NCBI RefSeq assembly: GCF_009939295.1
Contig: NZ_WVIC01000031.1
Location: 1-53,233, forward strand
DNA length: 53,233 nucleotides
Direction of reading: 5' to 3'
From: Petrachloros mirabilis ULC683
GTDB taxonomy: Bacteria; Cyanobacteriota; Cyanobacteriia; Thermosynechococcales; Thermosynechococcaceae
The notes beneath the pieces were generated by a model, which was given only the letters and a program-made list of their open reading frames with translations, did no database searches and had not been told where the DNA came from. A program made the translations under genes and the position numbers. How positions within the stretch are numbered: the first letter of the stretch is position 1; each line of letters starts with the position of its first letter. Positions 27,038-35,680 of the stretch are shown one piece after another.

Positions 27038-27595
27038 TTAGCTGGCCTTTTGTTCCACGCCAAACCCGACCAGTACGACCTCTTGCAGGGGTTGGTCGGC
27101 TTCTGGGCGGCGATAGTTGAGAATTTTTCGGATCCGCAGTTGGGGGTTGATCAAGGTGATGGAATCTACAGAGACGACTTGGGTGTAGTAGGTGGTCATC
27201 AACAGCTCTCGGTGCGCCAGGTCAAAGCGAAAGTTCGCCACGATGGACTTGGCTTCTTCATAGGCGCGATCGCGCAAATAATGTCCCTTGAGCGCATCAG
27301 CCTCAAAGTCTTGGGGCACAAACAACATATTTAACTGCTGGGAAACTTCTTCTCCCGTTTCTGAGACCGTGTCAAACTTGAGGTGAAAACCCGGCAGCGA
27401 CGCCAGGTTCTCAGGCATGGGGTACTGGTTATCGCTCAGCACCTTGGTTTTCAAGTCCGTGGAGATTGATTCAATGGTGAATTCTGTGTGCGATCGCTCC
27501 ACCTCTTGATGGCTCAGGTAGTGATAGGTGCGCTCAGTCACCCAGGTGCCGATACAAGCATCAAAAAAAGATTGGAACGAGGTCAGGTGATCCAT
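27038..27595 (-). CDS. CpcS/CpeS-type phycobiliprotein lyase
   Basis: These lyases attach phycocyanobilin or related bilins to cysteines of phycobiliproteins during phycobilisome assembly. The 185 residues from ATG 27595 begin MDHLTSFQSFFDACIGTWVT, continue ERTYHYLSHQEVERSHTEF, and end with a beta-rich segment (ITLINPQLRIRKILNYRR, VVLVGFGVEQK), typical of the lipocalin-like family. The frame is open to 27655 but MDHLTSF is the family start. Bilin specificity (CpcS, CpcU or CpeS type) cannot be told from sequence alone. No phycobiliprotein structural gene is in the window. Confidence 0.8.
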   Translation of the reverse strand: MDHLTSFQSFFDACIGTWVTERTYHYLSHQEVERSHTEFTIESISTDLKTKVLSDNQYPMPENLASLPGFHLKFDTVSETGEEVSQQLNMLFVPQDFEADALKGHYLRDRAYEEAKSIVANFRFDLAHRELLMTTYYTQVVSVDSITLINPQLRIRKILNYRRPEADQPLQEVVLVGFGVEQKAS

Positions 27596-27852
27596 GGGGT
27601 TCTTGAATTGCACACGACTTGAATTGCACACTAAAGACATCACTGCCTTTATCATCGCTCATCTAGCGATCCTAAATGATTTACAAATTTATAGACCTTG
27701 CACTACCTCTCTGTTCCCCTTAGTTCTAGCGCAGCGACGCAAAGCGCGGGGGACGGCGACGACAGCAGGGGGTTATGCAGGGGGTCTAGAAGCTTGGGGT
27801 CAGTCTCAAAGTCTTCAAAAGAGCCAGTTCCTAGCAGGTGAATTGCGCTCGC

Positions 27853-28827
27853 TCACCCTTCAGGAAATTGGTTGAGATCAATGCCTTGGGTTCGCATAAG
27901 GGCTTCTAGCTGCTCTAATCGTTGCTGAGCTTGCTCTGCCCGTTGGCGCTCCTGGTCAGCTCGTTGCTGAGCCTGCTCTGCCCGTTGGCGCTCCTGCTCT
28001 AGTCGTTGCTGAGCTTGTTCTGCCCGTTGGTGTTCTTGGTCAGCTCGTTGGCGTTCCTGGTCAGCTCGTTGACGTTCTGCCGCTTGCCCCTCCGCCCCGG
28101 TAAGAATCACCTGACCCTTCTGGTCACACCACCGCAACCACAGCCGAGGGGTTTCCTCTTCGTAGGCTCCTTGCCACAGAGTCAGTCCCAGTCCAATTCC
28201 ATCTAGCCAGACCAACTCGCCCACGCTGGCGACGCCTGAGGGTAACGTTAACTCGGTGTAGCCAGTTGGGGAGATTGTCCACACGCGCAACAGCGCCTCC
28301 CCCATATCTTGATCACCCTGAATCTGCTGAAGCGGGTCAAACACCACGTAGTAGGGCACCCCAACTTGGGCATAGATGTCTTTTTTACTCCGCATTTTTC
28401 CTTTGCGCTGAGGTTTTTGGCTAATAGATAGCTCGTCACCTTCTTGATTAGACACAATCTCAATACAGACATCGGGAACCTTGCCAAATTGCCAGACAAA
28501 GTAGGTGCGATTTTCCCGTTGCGAGAAGTCTTCAGCCCGCTTTACCCCCAGGCTGAGAAGCATATCTGGAACAACTGGGTCGCTTTTGAGCTTATAAAAT
28601 AACCCGACATCAGCTTCGGCGATGAAAGGTAGAGCAATGGGTCGGGTGGCATAGAGCGGGTCAATGAGCAATCGTTGTTGCTGGGCCGATTGGAAATTAT
28701 CCACAGGGGTATCGTCTTCGATCACAAGGTGACTGGTGTCGAGGGCAGTGACAATCCCGTCAGGGTGCTCGTCTGAGATCTCAAACTGGTGAGTTTCCGA
28801 GTTGAGCAGTTCTTGAGCCATAGACAA
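27853..28827 (-). CDS. Uma2-family protein with heptad-repeat tail
   Basis: Uma2 (DUF820) proteins have a PD-(D/E)XK-type endonuclease fold and are greatly expanded in cyanobacteria. The 324 residues contain the core FGKVPDVCIEIVSNQEGDEL, then KKDIYAQVGVPYYVVFDP, with plausible Asp, Glu and Lys active-site residues. Residues 253-308 are eight consecutive heptads of QRA(D/E)Q(E/A)(R/Q) type, a strong coiled coil, ending in LEALMRTQGIDLNQF. The paralogue at 31067-31954 has the same architecture. Upstream lies a Fur-like palindrome (28919-28934) shared with the AraC gene. Confidence 0.85.
   Translation of the reverse strand: MSMAQELLNSETHQFEISDEHPDGIVTALDTSHLVIEDDTPVDNFQSAQQQRLLIDPLYATRPIALPFIAEADVGLFYKLKSDPVVPDMLLSLGVKRAEDFSQRENRTYFVWQFGKVPDVCIEIVSNQEGDELSISQKPQRKGKMRSKKDIYAQVGVPYYVVFDPLQQIQGDQDMGEALLRVWTISPTGYTELTLPSGVASVGELVWLDGIGLGLTLWQGAYEEETPRLWLRWCDQKGQVILTGAEGQAAERQRADQERQRADQEHQRAEQAQQRLEQERQRAEQAQQRADQERQRAEQAQQRLEQLEALMRTQGIDLNQFPEG
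27904..28071 (-). repeat. In-frame 21-bp tandem repeats coding for a heptad coiled coil
   Basis: Eight 21-bp units encode one heptad each (consensus QRAEQER/QRADQER) within the Uma2 gene. Unit boundaries match codon boundaries and the sequence is near-identical between units, so the array could expand or shrink by slippage. Confidence 0.8.
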
Positions 28828-28918
28828 CCCTCAGCATTTGGCAACAGGCATAGCTGCTTTCAGTATAGCTTTGGTGACTCTGAACCCTGAAAAGGCTTGA
28901 CTAAGCTTACTTTTACAG

Positions 28919-28934
28919 ATGAGAATATTCTCAT
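28919..28934. promoter_or_regulatory. Fur-like perfect palindrome
   Basis: ATGAGAATATTCTCAT is a perfect 16-bp palindrome resembling the TGAGAAT/ATTCTCA half-sites of cyanobacterial Fur boxes. It lies 92 nt upstream of the Uma2 start and about 360 nt upstream of the AraC gene. Confidence 0.5.
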
Positions 28935-29004
28935 TAGAATATCAAAAATTCTCAATCCTTACTCTGCTAGTACAATGGCCATTCCCCTATCGAGTGCAGA
29001 CTAC

Positions 29005-29040
29005 GACTAGCTCTGGCAGTCGGCAAACCCAGAGCTAGTC
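29005..29040. terminator. Strong hairpin in divergent region
   Basis: GACTAGCTCTGG / CCAGAGCTAGTC pair over 12 bp around a 12-nt loop. There is no T-run; it may be a structural or attenuator element. Confidence 0.4.
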
Positions 29041-29226
29041 TGCGCCGCACCGCTGCCACCCTGCCGCGAAATACAGGAGGTCATTCCAGATCAGCTAATG
29101 GGAGTGATCGCTGAGCCATCTCTTGGCCGCGATCATTGCCCACCTTGCCTTTGCTCCTCCTAGGCAAGACCCCTAGCGTGACCTTGCTCAGCCTAGAGCG
29201 GCAACTGCTTGCCAAAACAGGTTAGT

Positions 29227-29249
29227 CAAATGAGAATAGTTCTTATTTG
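29227..29249. promoter_or_regulatory. Fur-box-like inverted repeat before the AraC gene
   Basis: The arms CAAATGAGAA and TTCTTATTTG enclose a 7-1-7 core, TGAGAAT-A-GTTCTTA (29231-29245). It is 46 nt upstream of the AraC start codon, a plausible position for iron-dependent repression. Confidence 0.5.
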
Positions 29250-29294
29250 CTGGCAGTCGTTTTTGGGTTCTCCTGAGCAAGCCCGATTATCTCC

Positions 29295-30272
29295 ATGACT
29301 ATTCTCCTTTCAGAACAGGCAAGGCTCGCCTCTCGCTCTACCGCTGCCGACCGTCCAAGCTCTGGCGACTATGAACTGGTGATTCAAGCTCCCCAGGCAA
29401 CCAGTCGGGGCTATAAGCGATCGCTTAACTTTAGCCGCGGCCTGAATCTGCTGATTCGCGACTACTGGCTGCAAGACACCCTAGTCGAAGAACTGCTGCC
29501 TGAACCCGAAGGTCTGACCCTGGAGTTTGGATTTGATTTGGTGATGGCTTCAGAAATAGATCTGGCCAGACCACCCCAGGAAGGCTTTGTGCAAGTAGCC
29601 TCAAATCGCACCCATGCTGACACGGTGGAATGGCCCTACCGGGGTCGACTGCTGAAAGTTGACCTGCACCTGAAAGCCCCAGCGGCAATGGCTGACTTTA
29701 GCCCTGAGCAACTGGCTCTGATTCCAGTGGAGCTGCAAGGGGTGGTTAACCAGCAGCCCGATTTTTGGTATCGGTCTCTGGGGGAGATCGCCCCTAACAT
29801 CCAGGTCGTACTCCAGCAAATTCTCAACTGCCCCTACACCGGCTCCATCCAGCAAGTCTACCTGGAAGGAAAAGCCCTGGAGTTGATCGCCATCCAAACC
29901 GCCCAATGGGCAGAATCTAAACCCTCCAGGTTGACCCAACGGCTGAAATTGTCAGATATTGACCGCATCCACCAAGCCAGAGATCTCATTGTCCAACGCC
30001 TGGACGATCCTCCGTCGCTGCTGGATCTGGCTCGAGCCGTCGGGCTCAACGACTGCACCCTGAAGCGAGGGTTTCGCCAGGTGTTTGGTACGACGGTGTT
30101 TGGCTACCTGCGGCAGCAGCGCCTGAGAAAAGCGCGACAGCTTTTGCAAGACACCGAAATGAGCGTGGCAGAGGTCACCTGCCAAGTGGGCTATAGCCAC
30201 GCGGGGCATTTTGCTGCCGCCTTTAAGCGCGAGTTTGGGGTTAGCCCGAAAGTATTCCAACGGTCAACATAG
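29295..30272 (+). CDS. AraC-family regulator (PchR-like)
   Basis: This is a transcription factor of 325 residues. The C-terminal DNA-binding region has two helix-turn-helix units: LLDLARAVGLNDCTLKRGFRQVFG and EMSVAEVTCQVGYSHAGHFAAAFKREFGVSPKVFQ. The N-terminal half (about 20-200) resembles the effector domain of PchR-type regulators, which sense ferric siderophores and switch on the matching receptor. A TonB receptor and binding protein lie 1.9 kb downstream on the same strand, which fits. Its own promoter region has a Fur-like box. The siderophore is unknown. Confidence 0.87.
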   Translation: MTILLSEQARLASRSTAADRPSSGDYELVIQAPQATSRGYKRSLNFSRGLNLLIRDYWLQDTLVEELLPEPEGLTLEFGFDLVMASEIDLARPPQEGFVQVASNRTHADTVEWPYRGRLLKVDLHLKAPAAMADFSPEQLALIPVELQGVVNQQPDFWYRSLGEIAPNIQVVLQQILNCPYTGSIQQVYLEGKALELIAIQTAQWAESKPSRLTQRLKLSDIDRIHQARDLIVQRLDDPPSLLDLARAVGLNDCTLKRGFRQVFGTTVFGYLRQQRLRKARQLLQDTEMSVAEVTCQVGYSHAGHFAAAFKREFGVSPKVFQRST

Positions 30273-30295
30273 GGCAGGAGAGGATTCCGCCCACT

Positions 30296-30871
30296 TCATC
30301 TTCCAGCCTGAAGCACTTGGGTTGTGGTTAATTTCAGCATTGGAAACATTGGAGAAATCAGGCGATCGCCGCCTCGAAACACGGCGGCCTCATACAACCC
30401 ATCGACCAGCCTTAACACCGTCACCTGAGCCTGATCCGGATCGACAAGCCAATATTCGGCGATGCCCCTTGCCCCATATTCTGATCGCTTGTAACGGTAA
30501 TCGCGGTCTTCATTCTCTTTCCCTGGCGATACAATTTCAATGGCCAACAGCGGCGGCGGCATATCCATCATCACAATGCTGCGGTTTGCCCCTGCCAGGG
30601 CAGCCTCCAATTCCTCAGACAACACCAGCAAATCAGGCACCCGAACTGTTGCCCGAGAGCCACTGACGGCTACCTCTGTTCCTCGACGCAGCCGCTGCAC
30701 TGGCACAACTTGAATAAAGACCCCAATTAGGTACATGGCGATTGCATTATTCAAATCGCTCTCTGACGGCATTTCTACTAACTCTCCATTCACCAACTCA
30801 TAGCGCCGATCGGTGCCGTCGTCATAGGTCAGATACTCGGCTAAAGTGAACCGCTGGGTAGCTGTAACCAT
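30296..30871 (-). CDS. Uma2-family protein
   Basis: This 191-residue protein is the short, tail-less form of the Uma2 (DUF820) family. It starts MVTATQRFTLAEYLTYDDGT and shows YELVNGELVEMPSES, VRVPDLLVLSEEL, LLAIEIVSPGKENEDRDYRYKRSEYGARGIAEYWLVDP and a beta-strand ending. The pattern with Glu in AIEIVSPG and Lys in RYKRSEY is the predicted nuclease core. It lies tail to tail with the AraC gene (24 nt apart) and is one of three Uma2 genes within 4.1 kb, all on the minus strand. No function is known beyond the fold. Confidence 0.88.
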   Translation of the reverse strand: MVTATQRFTLAEYLTYDDGTDRRYELVNGELVEMPSESDLNNAIAMYLIGVFIQVVPVQRLRRGTEVAVSGSRATVRVPDLLVLSEELEAALAGANRSIVMMDMPPPLLAIEIVSPGKENEDRDYRYKRSEYGARGIAEYWLVDPDQAQVTVLRLVDGLYEAAVFRGGDRLISPMFPMLKLTTTQVLQAGR

Positions 30872-31066
30872 CGTTTTTTATGCTGAACTTTTTTGCTGCG
30901 ACCGAGCCTCTATAGCGTATTCTAGCGCAGGCACCCATGGCCTCCATCTGGTCTTTTGAGACGCGCTAAACCTGCTCATAGGCTGCCTCCCAACCAGGTA
31001 AAACCCAAATTTAGCCTCCCTGCTGATGCTCAGAAACGCGATCCCCCCTGTCTCAAGATCAGCCCC

Positions 31067-31954
31067 TTATTCCAAATTAGGCAGTTGATCTGGATCAATG
31101 CCCTGCGATCGCAGATAGGCTTCTAGCCGCTCTCTGGCTTGCCGCTCCTGTTCAGCCCGCTGCTGCTCCTGTTCAGCCCGTTCTCGCTCCTGTTCAGCCC
31201 GTTGTCGCTCCTGTTCAGCTCGTTGCCGTTCAAGTGCTTGTCCTTCTGCACCCGTGAGAATCACCTGACCCTCGCGATCGCACCAGCGTAGCCACAATCT
31301 TGGGATATCTTCCTCAAACGCCCCTTGCCAAAGGGTCAGTCCTAGTTCAACTCTCTCTAACCAGACAGACTCTTCTAAGTTGACAACTCCCTGGGAGGGT
31401 GTTAGTTCGACATACCCAGTGGAAGTAATAGACCATACCCGCAGCAGCGCCCCATTCATTTCCATTTCGCCTTGAATCTGCTGAAGGGGGTCAAATACGA
31501 CGTAATAAGGCACACCAATTTGAGTGTAGATCTCTTTTTTGCTAGTCACTCTTCCCTTCTGTCGTGATTTTTGACTCAGGGTTAATTCATCACCTTCTTG
31601 ATTAGACACAATTTCGATACAAACATCAGGAACTTTGCCAAATTCCCAGACAAAGTAAGAACGATGACGACGTTCAGAGAAATTCTCAGCTCGCTGTACT
31701 CCTAAGCTCAATAGCACATCTGGAACAATCGGGTCGCCTTTCAATTTATAGAATAGTCCGACATTGGCAGCCGCCAAAAAAGGAGAAGGAAGCACCTTGG
31801 AACTACAAATAGGCTCTACGAGTAAGCGCTGCTGCAATTCTGATTGAAAATTGTCCACCGGGGTATCGTCCTCAATGACGAGATGACTGATGTCAAGCTC
31901 AGTGATGATTTCTTCGGTATCCAGCACGGGTGGATTCTCATTAAGACGAACCAT
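31067..31954 (-). CDS. Uma2-family protein with coiled-coil tail
   Basis: This 295-residue protein is a paralogue of the product of 27853-28827; they share HLVIEDDTPVDNFQS, then FGKVPDVCIEIVSNQEGDEL and GVPYYVVFDPLQQIQGE. The C-terminal tail (244-278) is five heptads of QRAEQER type, ending RERLEAYLRSQGIDPDQLPN. Tail length differs from the paralogue (five against eight heptads). Its start lies 180 nt from the divergent TonB receptor gene, across a perfect palindrome (32084-32110), so the two genes may share regulation. Confidence 0.87.
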   Translation of the reverse strand: MVRLNENPPVLDTEEIITELDISHLVIEDDTPVDNFQSELQQRLLVEPICSSKVLPSPFLAAANVGLFYKLKGDPIVPDVLLSLGVQRAENFSERRHRSYFVWEFGKVPDVCIEIVSNQEGDELTLSQKSRQKGRVTSKKEIYTQIGVPYYVVFDPLQQIQGEMEMNGALLRVWSITSTGYVELTPSQGVVNLEESVWLERVELGLTLWQGAFEEDIPRLWLRWCDREGQVILTGAEGQALERQRAEQERQRAEQERERAEQEQQRAEQERQARERLEAYLRSQGIDPDQLPNLE

Positions 31955-32083
31955 AGTAGGGTGCTCCGGCGATACTGCGTTTAGTATAACTTGAGGGTAA
32001 AATCCTCAAGAATTCCGCTGGGGGACTGAAAAATTCCGCCGCATAGCAGACGCGATCGCACCTTTCAGCTTAAAGTCCCTGTA

Positions 32084-32110
32084 GCTAGATGCAAATGATT
32101 TGCATCTAGC
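32084..32110. promoter_or_regulatory. Perfect 12-bp palindrome before the TonB receptor gene
   Basis: The arms GCTAGATGCAAA and TTTGCATCTAGC flank the trinucleotide TGA, 25 nt before the receptor ATG. The core CAAATGATTTG resembles iron-responsive sites, and the position suits binding by Fur or by the nearby AraC regulator. It could instead form a hairpin in the leader RNA. Confidence 0.55.
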
Positions 32111-32134
32111 TGGGGCAAATATCTGGATGGTGGT

Positions 32135-34675
32135 GTGCAGAAGATGACTCAGAAGCGGATGGGATGGGGCTTATTGGCTGGCGTGGTAGGGATGATCACC
32201 GTAATTGAACCATTGCTCGTCCGGGCTAATGACGATGCTCCCGTGCTTAACTCGAATGACTCATTTGCCGGCGATCTCGACTCTGTTGCCACAACCGTTG
32301 AGGAGTGGTTAGCTCAGATAGCCCAGGCACGGGTACAAATAACGGGAGTGCAGCTAGACATTTCAGAGTCAGGCTTGCAGGTGGTGCTAGAAACGGCGGG
32401 GGAACTGTTGACACCGACCACGCGATTGCTGGGCAACGCTCTGATTGCTGAATTTCCCAATGCGGTGCTGTCTCTGCCCGAGGGCGACGAATTTTCCCAA
32501 GCCAATCCGACTGAGGGCATTGCCTTGGTCACGGTGAGCAATCTACCCGGTGACCAAGTGCGAGTGGCAATCACTGGCACCGAGGCTCCCCCAATGGCAA
32601 CAGTGAGCCCTGGAGTGCAGGGTTTGATCTTCAGTGTGGTGCCTGGAACTGCCACAGCGGAGGCCGATGAAGAGGCGATTCAGGTGGTGGTGACGGGGGA
32701 GCAGGATGAGGGGTATAACCCCTCTAGCGCTAGCACTGCGACTCGCACCGATACTCCATTGCGGGATATTCCGCAAGCGATTCAGGTAATTCCTCGGCAG
32801 GTGATTGAAGACCAGGGTATAACCCGGATTGAAGATGCGTTGCGAAATGCGGTTGGGGTTTCTCAGCAGGTCGATCGCCGGTCTCCCGCAGGCAGTTTTG
32901 CCATTCGGGGCTTTCGTTCCAACGGACTCAGAAATGGATTCGAATTTATCCAAAGTGGGCAAGGAAGGCAAACTGCGATTCAGCTCCCCAATACAATTGA
33001 ACGGGTTGAAGTCCTTAGAGGGCCAGATTCTGTTTTGTACGGAGCCGGTGAACCCGGAGGCACAGTTAACTACGTTACAAAGCAGCCGCTCAGTGAGCCA
33101 TACTATGGAGCCGACTTTACAGTCGGGCAATTTAGTTTTTATCAACCTTCGCTTGATCTGTCTGGCCCCCTCCGAGAAGATCGATCATTGCTGTATCGGT
33201 TGACAGCAACGTATCAAAATTTTGGTAGCTTCCTGGATTTTGTAAATGGAGAAGCGGTCTCAATAGCGCCTATTATTAGCTATCAAATCAGTGAAAATAC
33301 CCGCTTAGGCTTTGAATATGAGTATGCTTATTATAGCCAAACCTCTAACTCTGGCTTGCCGCTAGATTCAGTTATTTTTGATCTTCCTAGAAGTCGAAAT
33401 TATGATTTCTCAAATCGTCCTCGAAATGGTGAAAATCATGCTTTAATTTTTAGTCTAGAGCATGTCTTGAACGAATCAATTAGATTGAAATCAGCTTTTC
33501 GAGCTAATTTTTTTAATGCCAATGATCGATCACTTGGCTTATTCGATTTTGATGCTAATACCAATGAAATATTTCTGGGATATAGAGAAGGTAAAGATCG
33601 AAGAAATACCTATTCGCTACAAAATAGTTTAACGGCTCAATTCAACACTGGCTCAGTACAGCATAAGCTCTTGTTTGGAGTGGACTGGATAACTGGAAAA
33701 TCTGCTGATAGCGTAACTGAATTTGGCACACTTACTTTAAATGCTTTTAATCCTAATTTCAATCAACCTTTTCAGTTTGATCAAGATTTTTTCTTTGAGC
33801 GAGAAATTAACACTACAGAGGTAGGAATTTATCTGCAAGACCAAATTACATTGCTATCAAATCTGAAATTACTCATTGGAGGTCGATATGACTTCCTCAC
33901 CTATAATGAGGAAGGATTTGAATTGTTTGAGGGAGAACGGACTGATTTTTCAGCAAGTTTTTCAGAGCAAGCTTTTTCACCCCGTGTAGGTATTGTCTAT
34001 CAACCTATTGAACCGATTTCGCTTTATGCCAGCTATAATCAATCATTTTCACCCAACAATGCACTGACTCGCAATGGAGACATCATCAAACCTGAACGTG
34101 GCAATCAGTATGAAGTAGGGATAAGAGCAGAGTTTGGCAATCTATCGGCCAATCTGGCAGCTTACCAAATCACTAAAACAAATGTCCTCAGAACGGATCC
34201 AAATGATCCAGATTTCCAAATTCCCATTGGTGAAGTGAGAAGTCGTGGCCTTGAATTTGATATTGGCGGTGAAATCTTACCTGGGTGGAATATTATCGCC
34301 ACAGCATTTTTGAATGATGCGGTGGTTACTGTTGGAGATGAGTCTAGCCCGGAAGGCAATACTTTGATCAATGCACCTCGACATGGTGTTAGCTTGTGGT
34401 CAACCTATGAAATTCAGCAGGGAAGTTTCCAAGGGTTCGGGTTGGGGACAGGCTTATTTTATGTAGGGAATCGCGAAACTCAAATTCCTAATAACTTTGT
34501 GTTACCGTCTTATGTTCGTACAGATGCAGTACTATTTTATCGCCGTGATAACTGGAATGTACAACTCAATTTTAGAAATCTGTTTAACACTCGATATTTT
34601 GAAGGAAATGCTGGACAACTAACGACTGCTGGTGAACCGTTTACGGTACAAGGAAAAGTTTCAGTTCAATTTTGA
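32135..34675 (+). CDS. TonB-dependent siderophore receptor with N-terminal AMIN domain
   Basis: This outer-membrane receptor takes up ferric siderophores using TonB energy. The 846 residues comprise a signal peptide (to about 32, ending VRA), an AMIN domain (about 65-175) as in many cyanobacterial receptors, a TonB-box-like IQVVVTG, the plug domain (DTPLRDIPQAIQVIPRQVIE, then LRGPDSVLYGAGEPGGTVNY) and a 22-strand barrel ending in FTVQGKVSVQF with the terminal Phe. The DNA before about 33180 has the GC content of the surrounding chromosome, whereas the rest of the gene is clearly AT-rich. It heads a unit with the binding-protein gene 21 nt downstream. Confidence 0.93.
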   Translation: MQKMTQKRMGWGLLAGVVGMITVIEPLLVRANDDAPVLNSNDSFAGDLDSVATTVEEWLAQIAQARVQITGVQLDISESGLQVVLETAGELLTPTTRLLGNALIAEFPNAVLSLPEGDEFSQANPTEGIALVTVSNLPGDQVRVAITGTEAPPMATVSPGVQGLIFSVVPGTATAEADEEAIQVVVTGEQDEGYNPSSASTATRTDTPLRDIPQAIQVIPRQVIEDQGITRIEDALRNAVGVSQQVDRRSPAGSFAIRGFRSNGLRNGFEFIQSGQGRQTAIQLPNTIERVEVLRGPDSVLYGAGEPGGTVNYVTKQPLSEPYYGADFTVGQFSFYQPSLDLSGPLREDRSLLYRLTATYQNFGSFLDFVNGEAVSIAPIISYQISENTRLGFEYEYAYYSQTSNSGLPLDSVIFDLPRSRNYDFSNRPRNGENHALIFSLEHVLNESIRLKSAFRANFFNANDRSLGLFDFDANTNEIFLGYREGKDRRNTYSLQNSLTAQFNTGSVQHKLLFGVDWITGKSADSVTEFGTLTLNAFNPNFNQPFQFDQDFFFEREINTTEVGIYLQDQITLLSNLKLLIGGRYDFLTYNEEGFELFEGERTDFSASFSEQAFSPRVGIVYQPIEPISLYASYNQSFSPNNALTRNGDIIKPERGNQYEVGIRAEFGNLSANLAAYQITKTNVLRTDPNDPDFQIPIGEVRSRGLEFDIGGEILPGWNIIATAFLNDAVVTVGDESSPEGNTLINAPRHGVSLWSTYEIQQGSFQGFGLGTGLFYVGNRETQIPNNFVLPSYVRTDAVLFYRRDNWNVQLNFRNLFNTRYFEGNAGQLTTAGEPFTVQGKVSVQF

Positions 34676-34696
34676 GCAAGTTGACATAGTTAGGTT

Positions 34697-35665
34697 ATGC
34701 AATTAAAGTTTTTCTGGCAAAAAATTCATAGTCTCTTCCTATTAATTCTGATCTTGGGTCTGATTATTACTTGTCAACATAAAACTTTAGAAAAATCTGC
34801 TCCAAGCGCAAGATACTCCACAACAGAAGATTGCAGAACAATTTCTCATTCAATGGGAGAGACTTGTGTTCCAAATGAACCTCAGAAAGTTGTCGTACTT
34901 ACTCATCTTGATAATACTTTGACTTTAGGAATTAAGCCTATCGGTGCATCCACAAAAAATGACAATAAGTTTAGCAGTTTACTAATTGAACAAACTAAAG
35001 AGATTGAAAATGTTGGGTTACTGGGAGAGCCTAGCCTAGAGAAACTAGTACAGCTCAATCCTGACCTTATTGTGCTGGCTTATCCGAGGCAAATCTATAC
35101 ACAATTATCAGAGATCGCTCCAACTGTCCTGTTCTGGGATCAAGATGAAGCTTATGAAAATTGGAAGGATATATTCAACGCTTATGCTAATGTTTTAGGA
35201 AAAACTAAAGAAGCGAATGAAATTTTGAATGACTACCAACAACGAGTAATTGATTTTAGAAACGCAATGGGCGATCGTCTATCGAATACTGAAGTTTCCA
35301 TAGTTAATTTCTTTGCCAATGACGTTCGCCTTTACCTGAAGCAATCATTTGCAGGACAGATTCTTGAAGAAGTTGGTCTGCCACGACCTCCTGAGCAAGA
35401 TAAGGACGAATGGTCTGTTGAACACCTTTCCTTGGAAGCGATTCCTCAAATGGCAGGCGATGTTATTTTCCTGACTCTTGGCGGTCATGAGCAATCAAAG
35501 TTAGATCAGTTTACAAGTCATCCGCTTTGGTCTCAGTTAGAAGCCGTACAAAAAGGTAGAGTCTATGAGGTAAGTAGTAGAGTTTGGATAGGTGGAGAAA
35601 CCCCTGTTGCCGCCAATCTTGTTCTAGATGATTTGTTTAAATATTTGATCAGTGACTCGCAATAA
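34697..35665 (+). CDS. Iron-siderophore ABC transporter substrate-binding protein (FhuD/FecB-like)
   Basis: This periplasmic lipoprotein-like binding protein has 322 residues. The N-terminus is a signal peptide ending LGLIITC, where Cys27 would be lipidated, although Thr at -1 is not the usual Gly or Ala. The class III binding-protein fold follows: VVVLTHLDNTLTLGIKPIGAS, VGLLGEPSLEKLVQLNPDLIVLAYP, IAPTVLFWDQD, ETPVAANLVLDDL. The gene is AT-rich like the 3' part of the receptor gene. No permease or ATPase is nearby, so it must rely on a transporter encoded elsewhere. Confidence 0.9.
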   Translation: MQLKFFWQKIHSLFLLILILGLIITCQHKTLEKSAPSARYSTTEDCRTISHSMGETCVPNEPQKVVVLTHLDNTLTLGIKPIGASTKNDNKFSSLLIEQTKEIENVGLLGEPSLEKLVQLNPDLIVLAYPRQIYTQLSEIAPTVLFWDQDEAYENWKDIFNAYANVLGKTKEANEILNDYQQRVIDFRNAMGDRLSNTEVSIVNFFANDVRLYLKQSFAGQILEEVGLPRPPEQDKDEWSVEHLSLEAIPQMAGDVIFLTLGGHEQSKLDQFTSHPLWSQLEAVQKGRVYEVSSRVWIGGETPVAANLVLDDLFKYLISDSQ

Positions 35666-35680
35666 AGTCTCAGGTAAACC

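Larger units (their letters stand above)
28828..29294. promoter_or_regulatory. Divergent regulatory region of Uma2 and AraC genes
   Basis: These 467 nt hold two Fur-like sites and a 12-bp hairpin (29005-29040), listed separately. No protein gene is evident. Confidence 0.5.

Noticed and set aside
27904-28071. CRISPR-like or satellite array
   Set aside because: The 21-bp units are in frame and encode heptads of a coiled coil, with no spacers.
30211-30666. 151-codon plus-strand ORF
   Set aside because: It overlaps the AraC C-terminus and runs antisense through a well-supported Uma2 gene.
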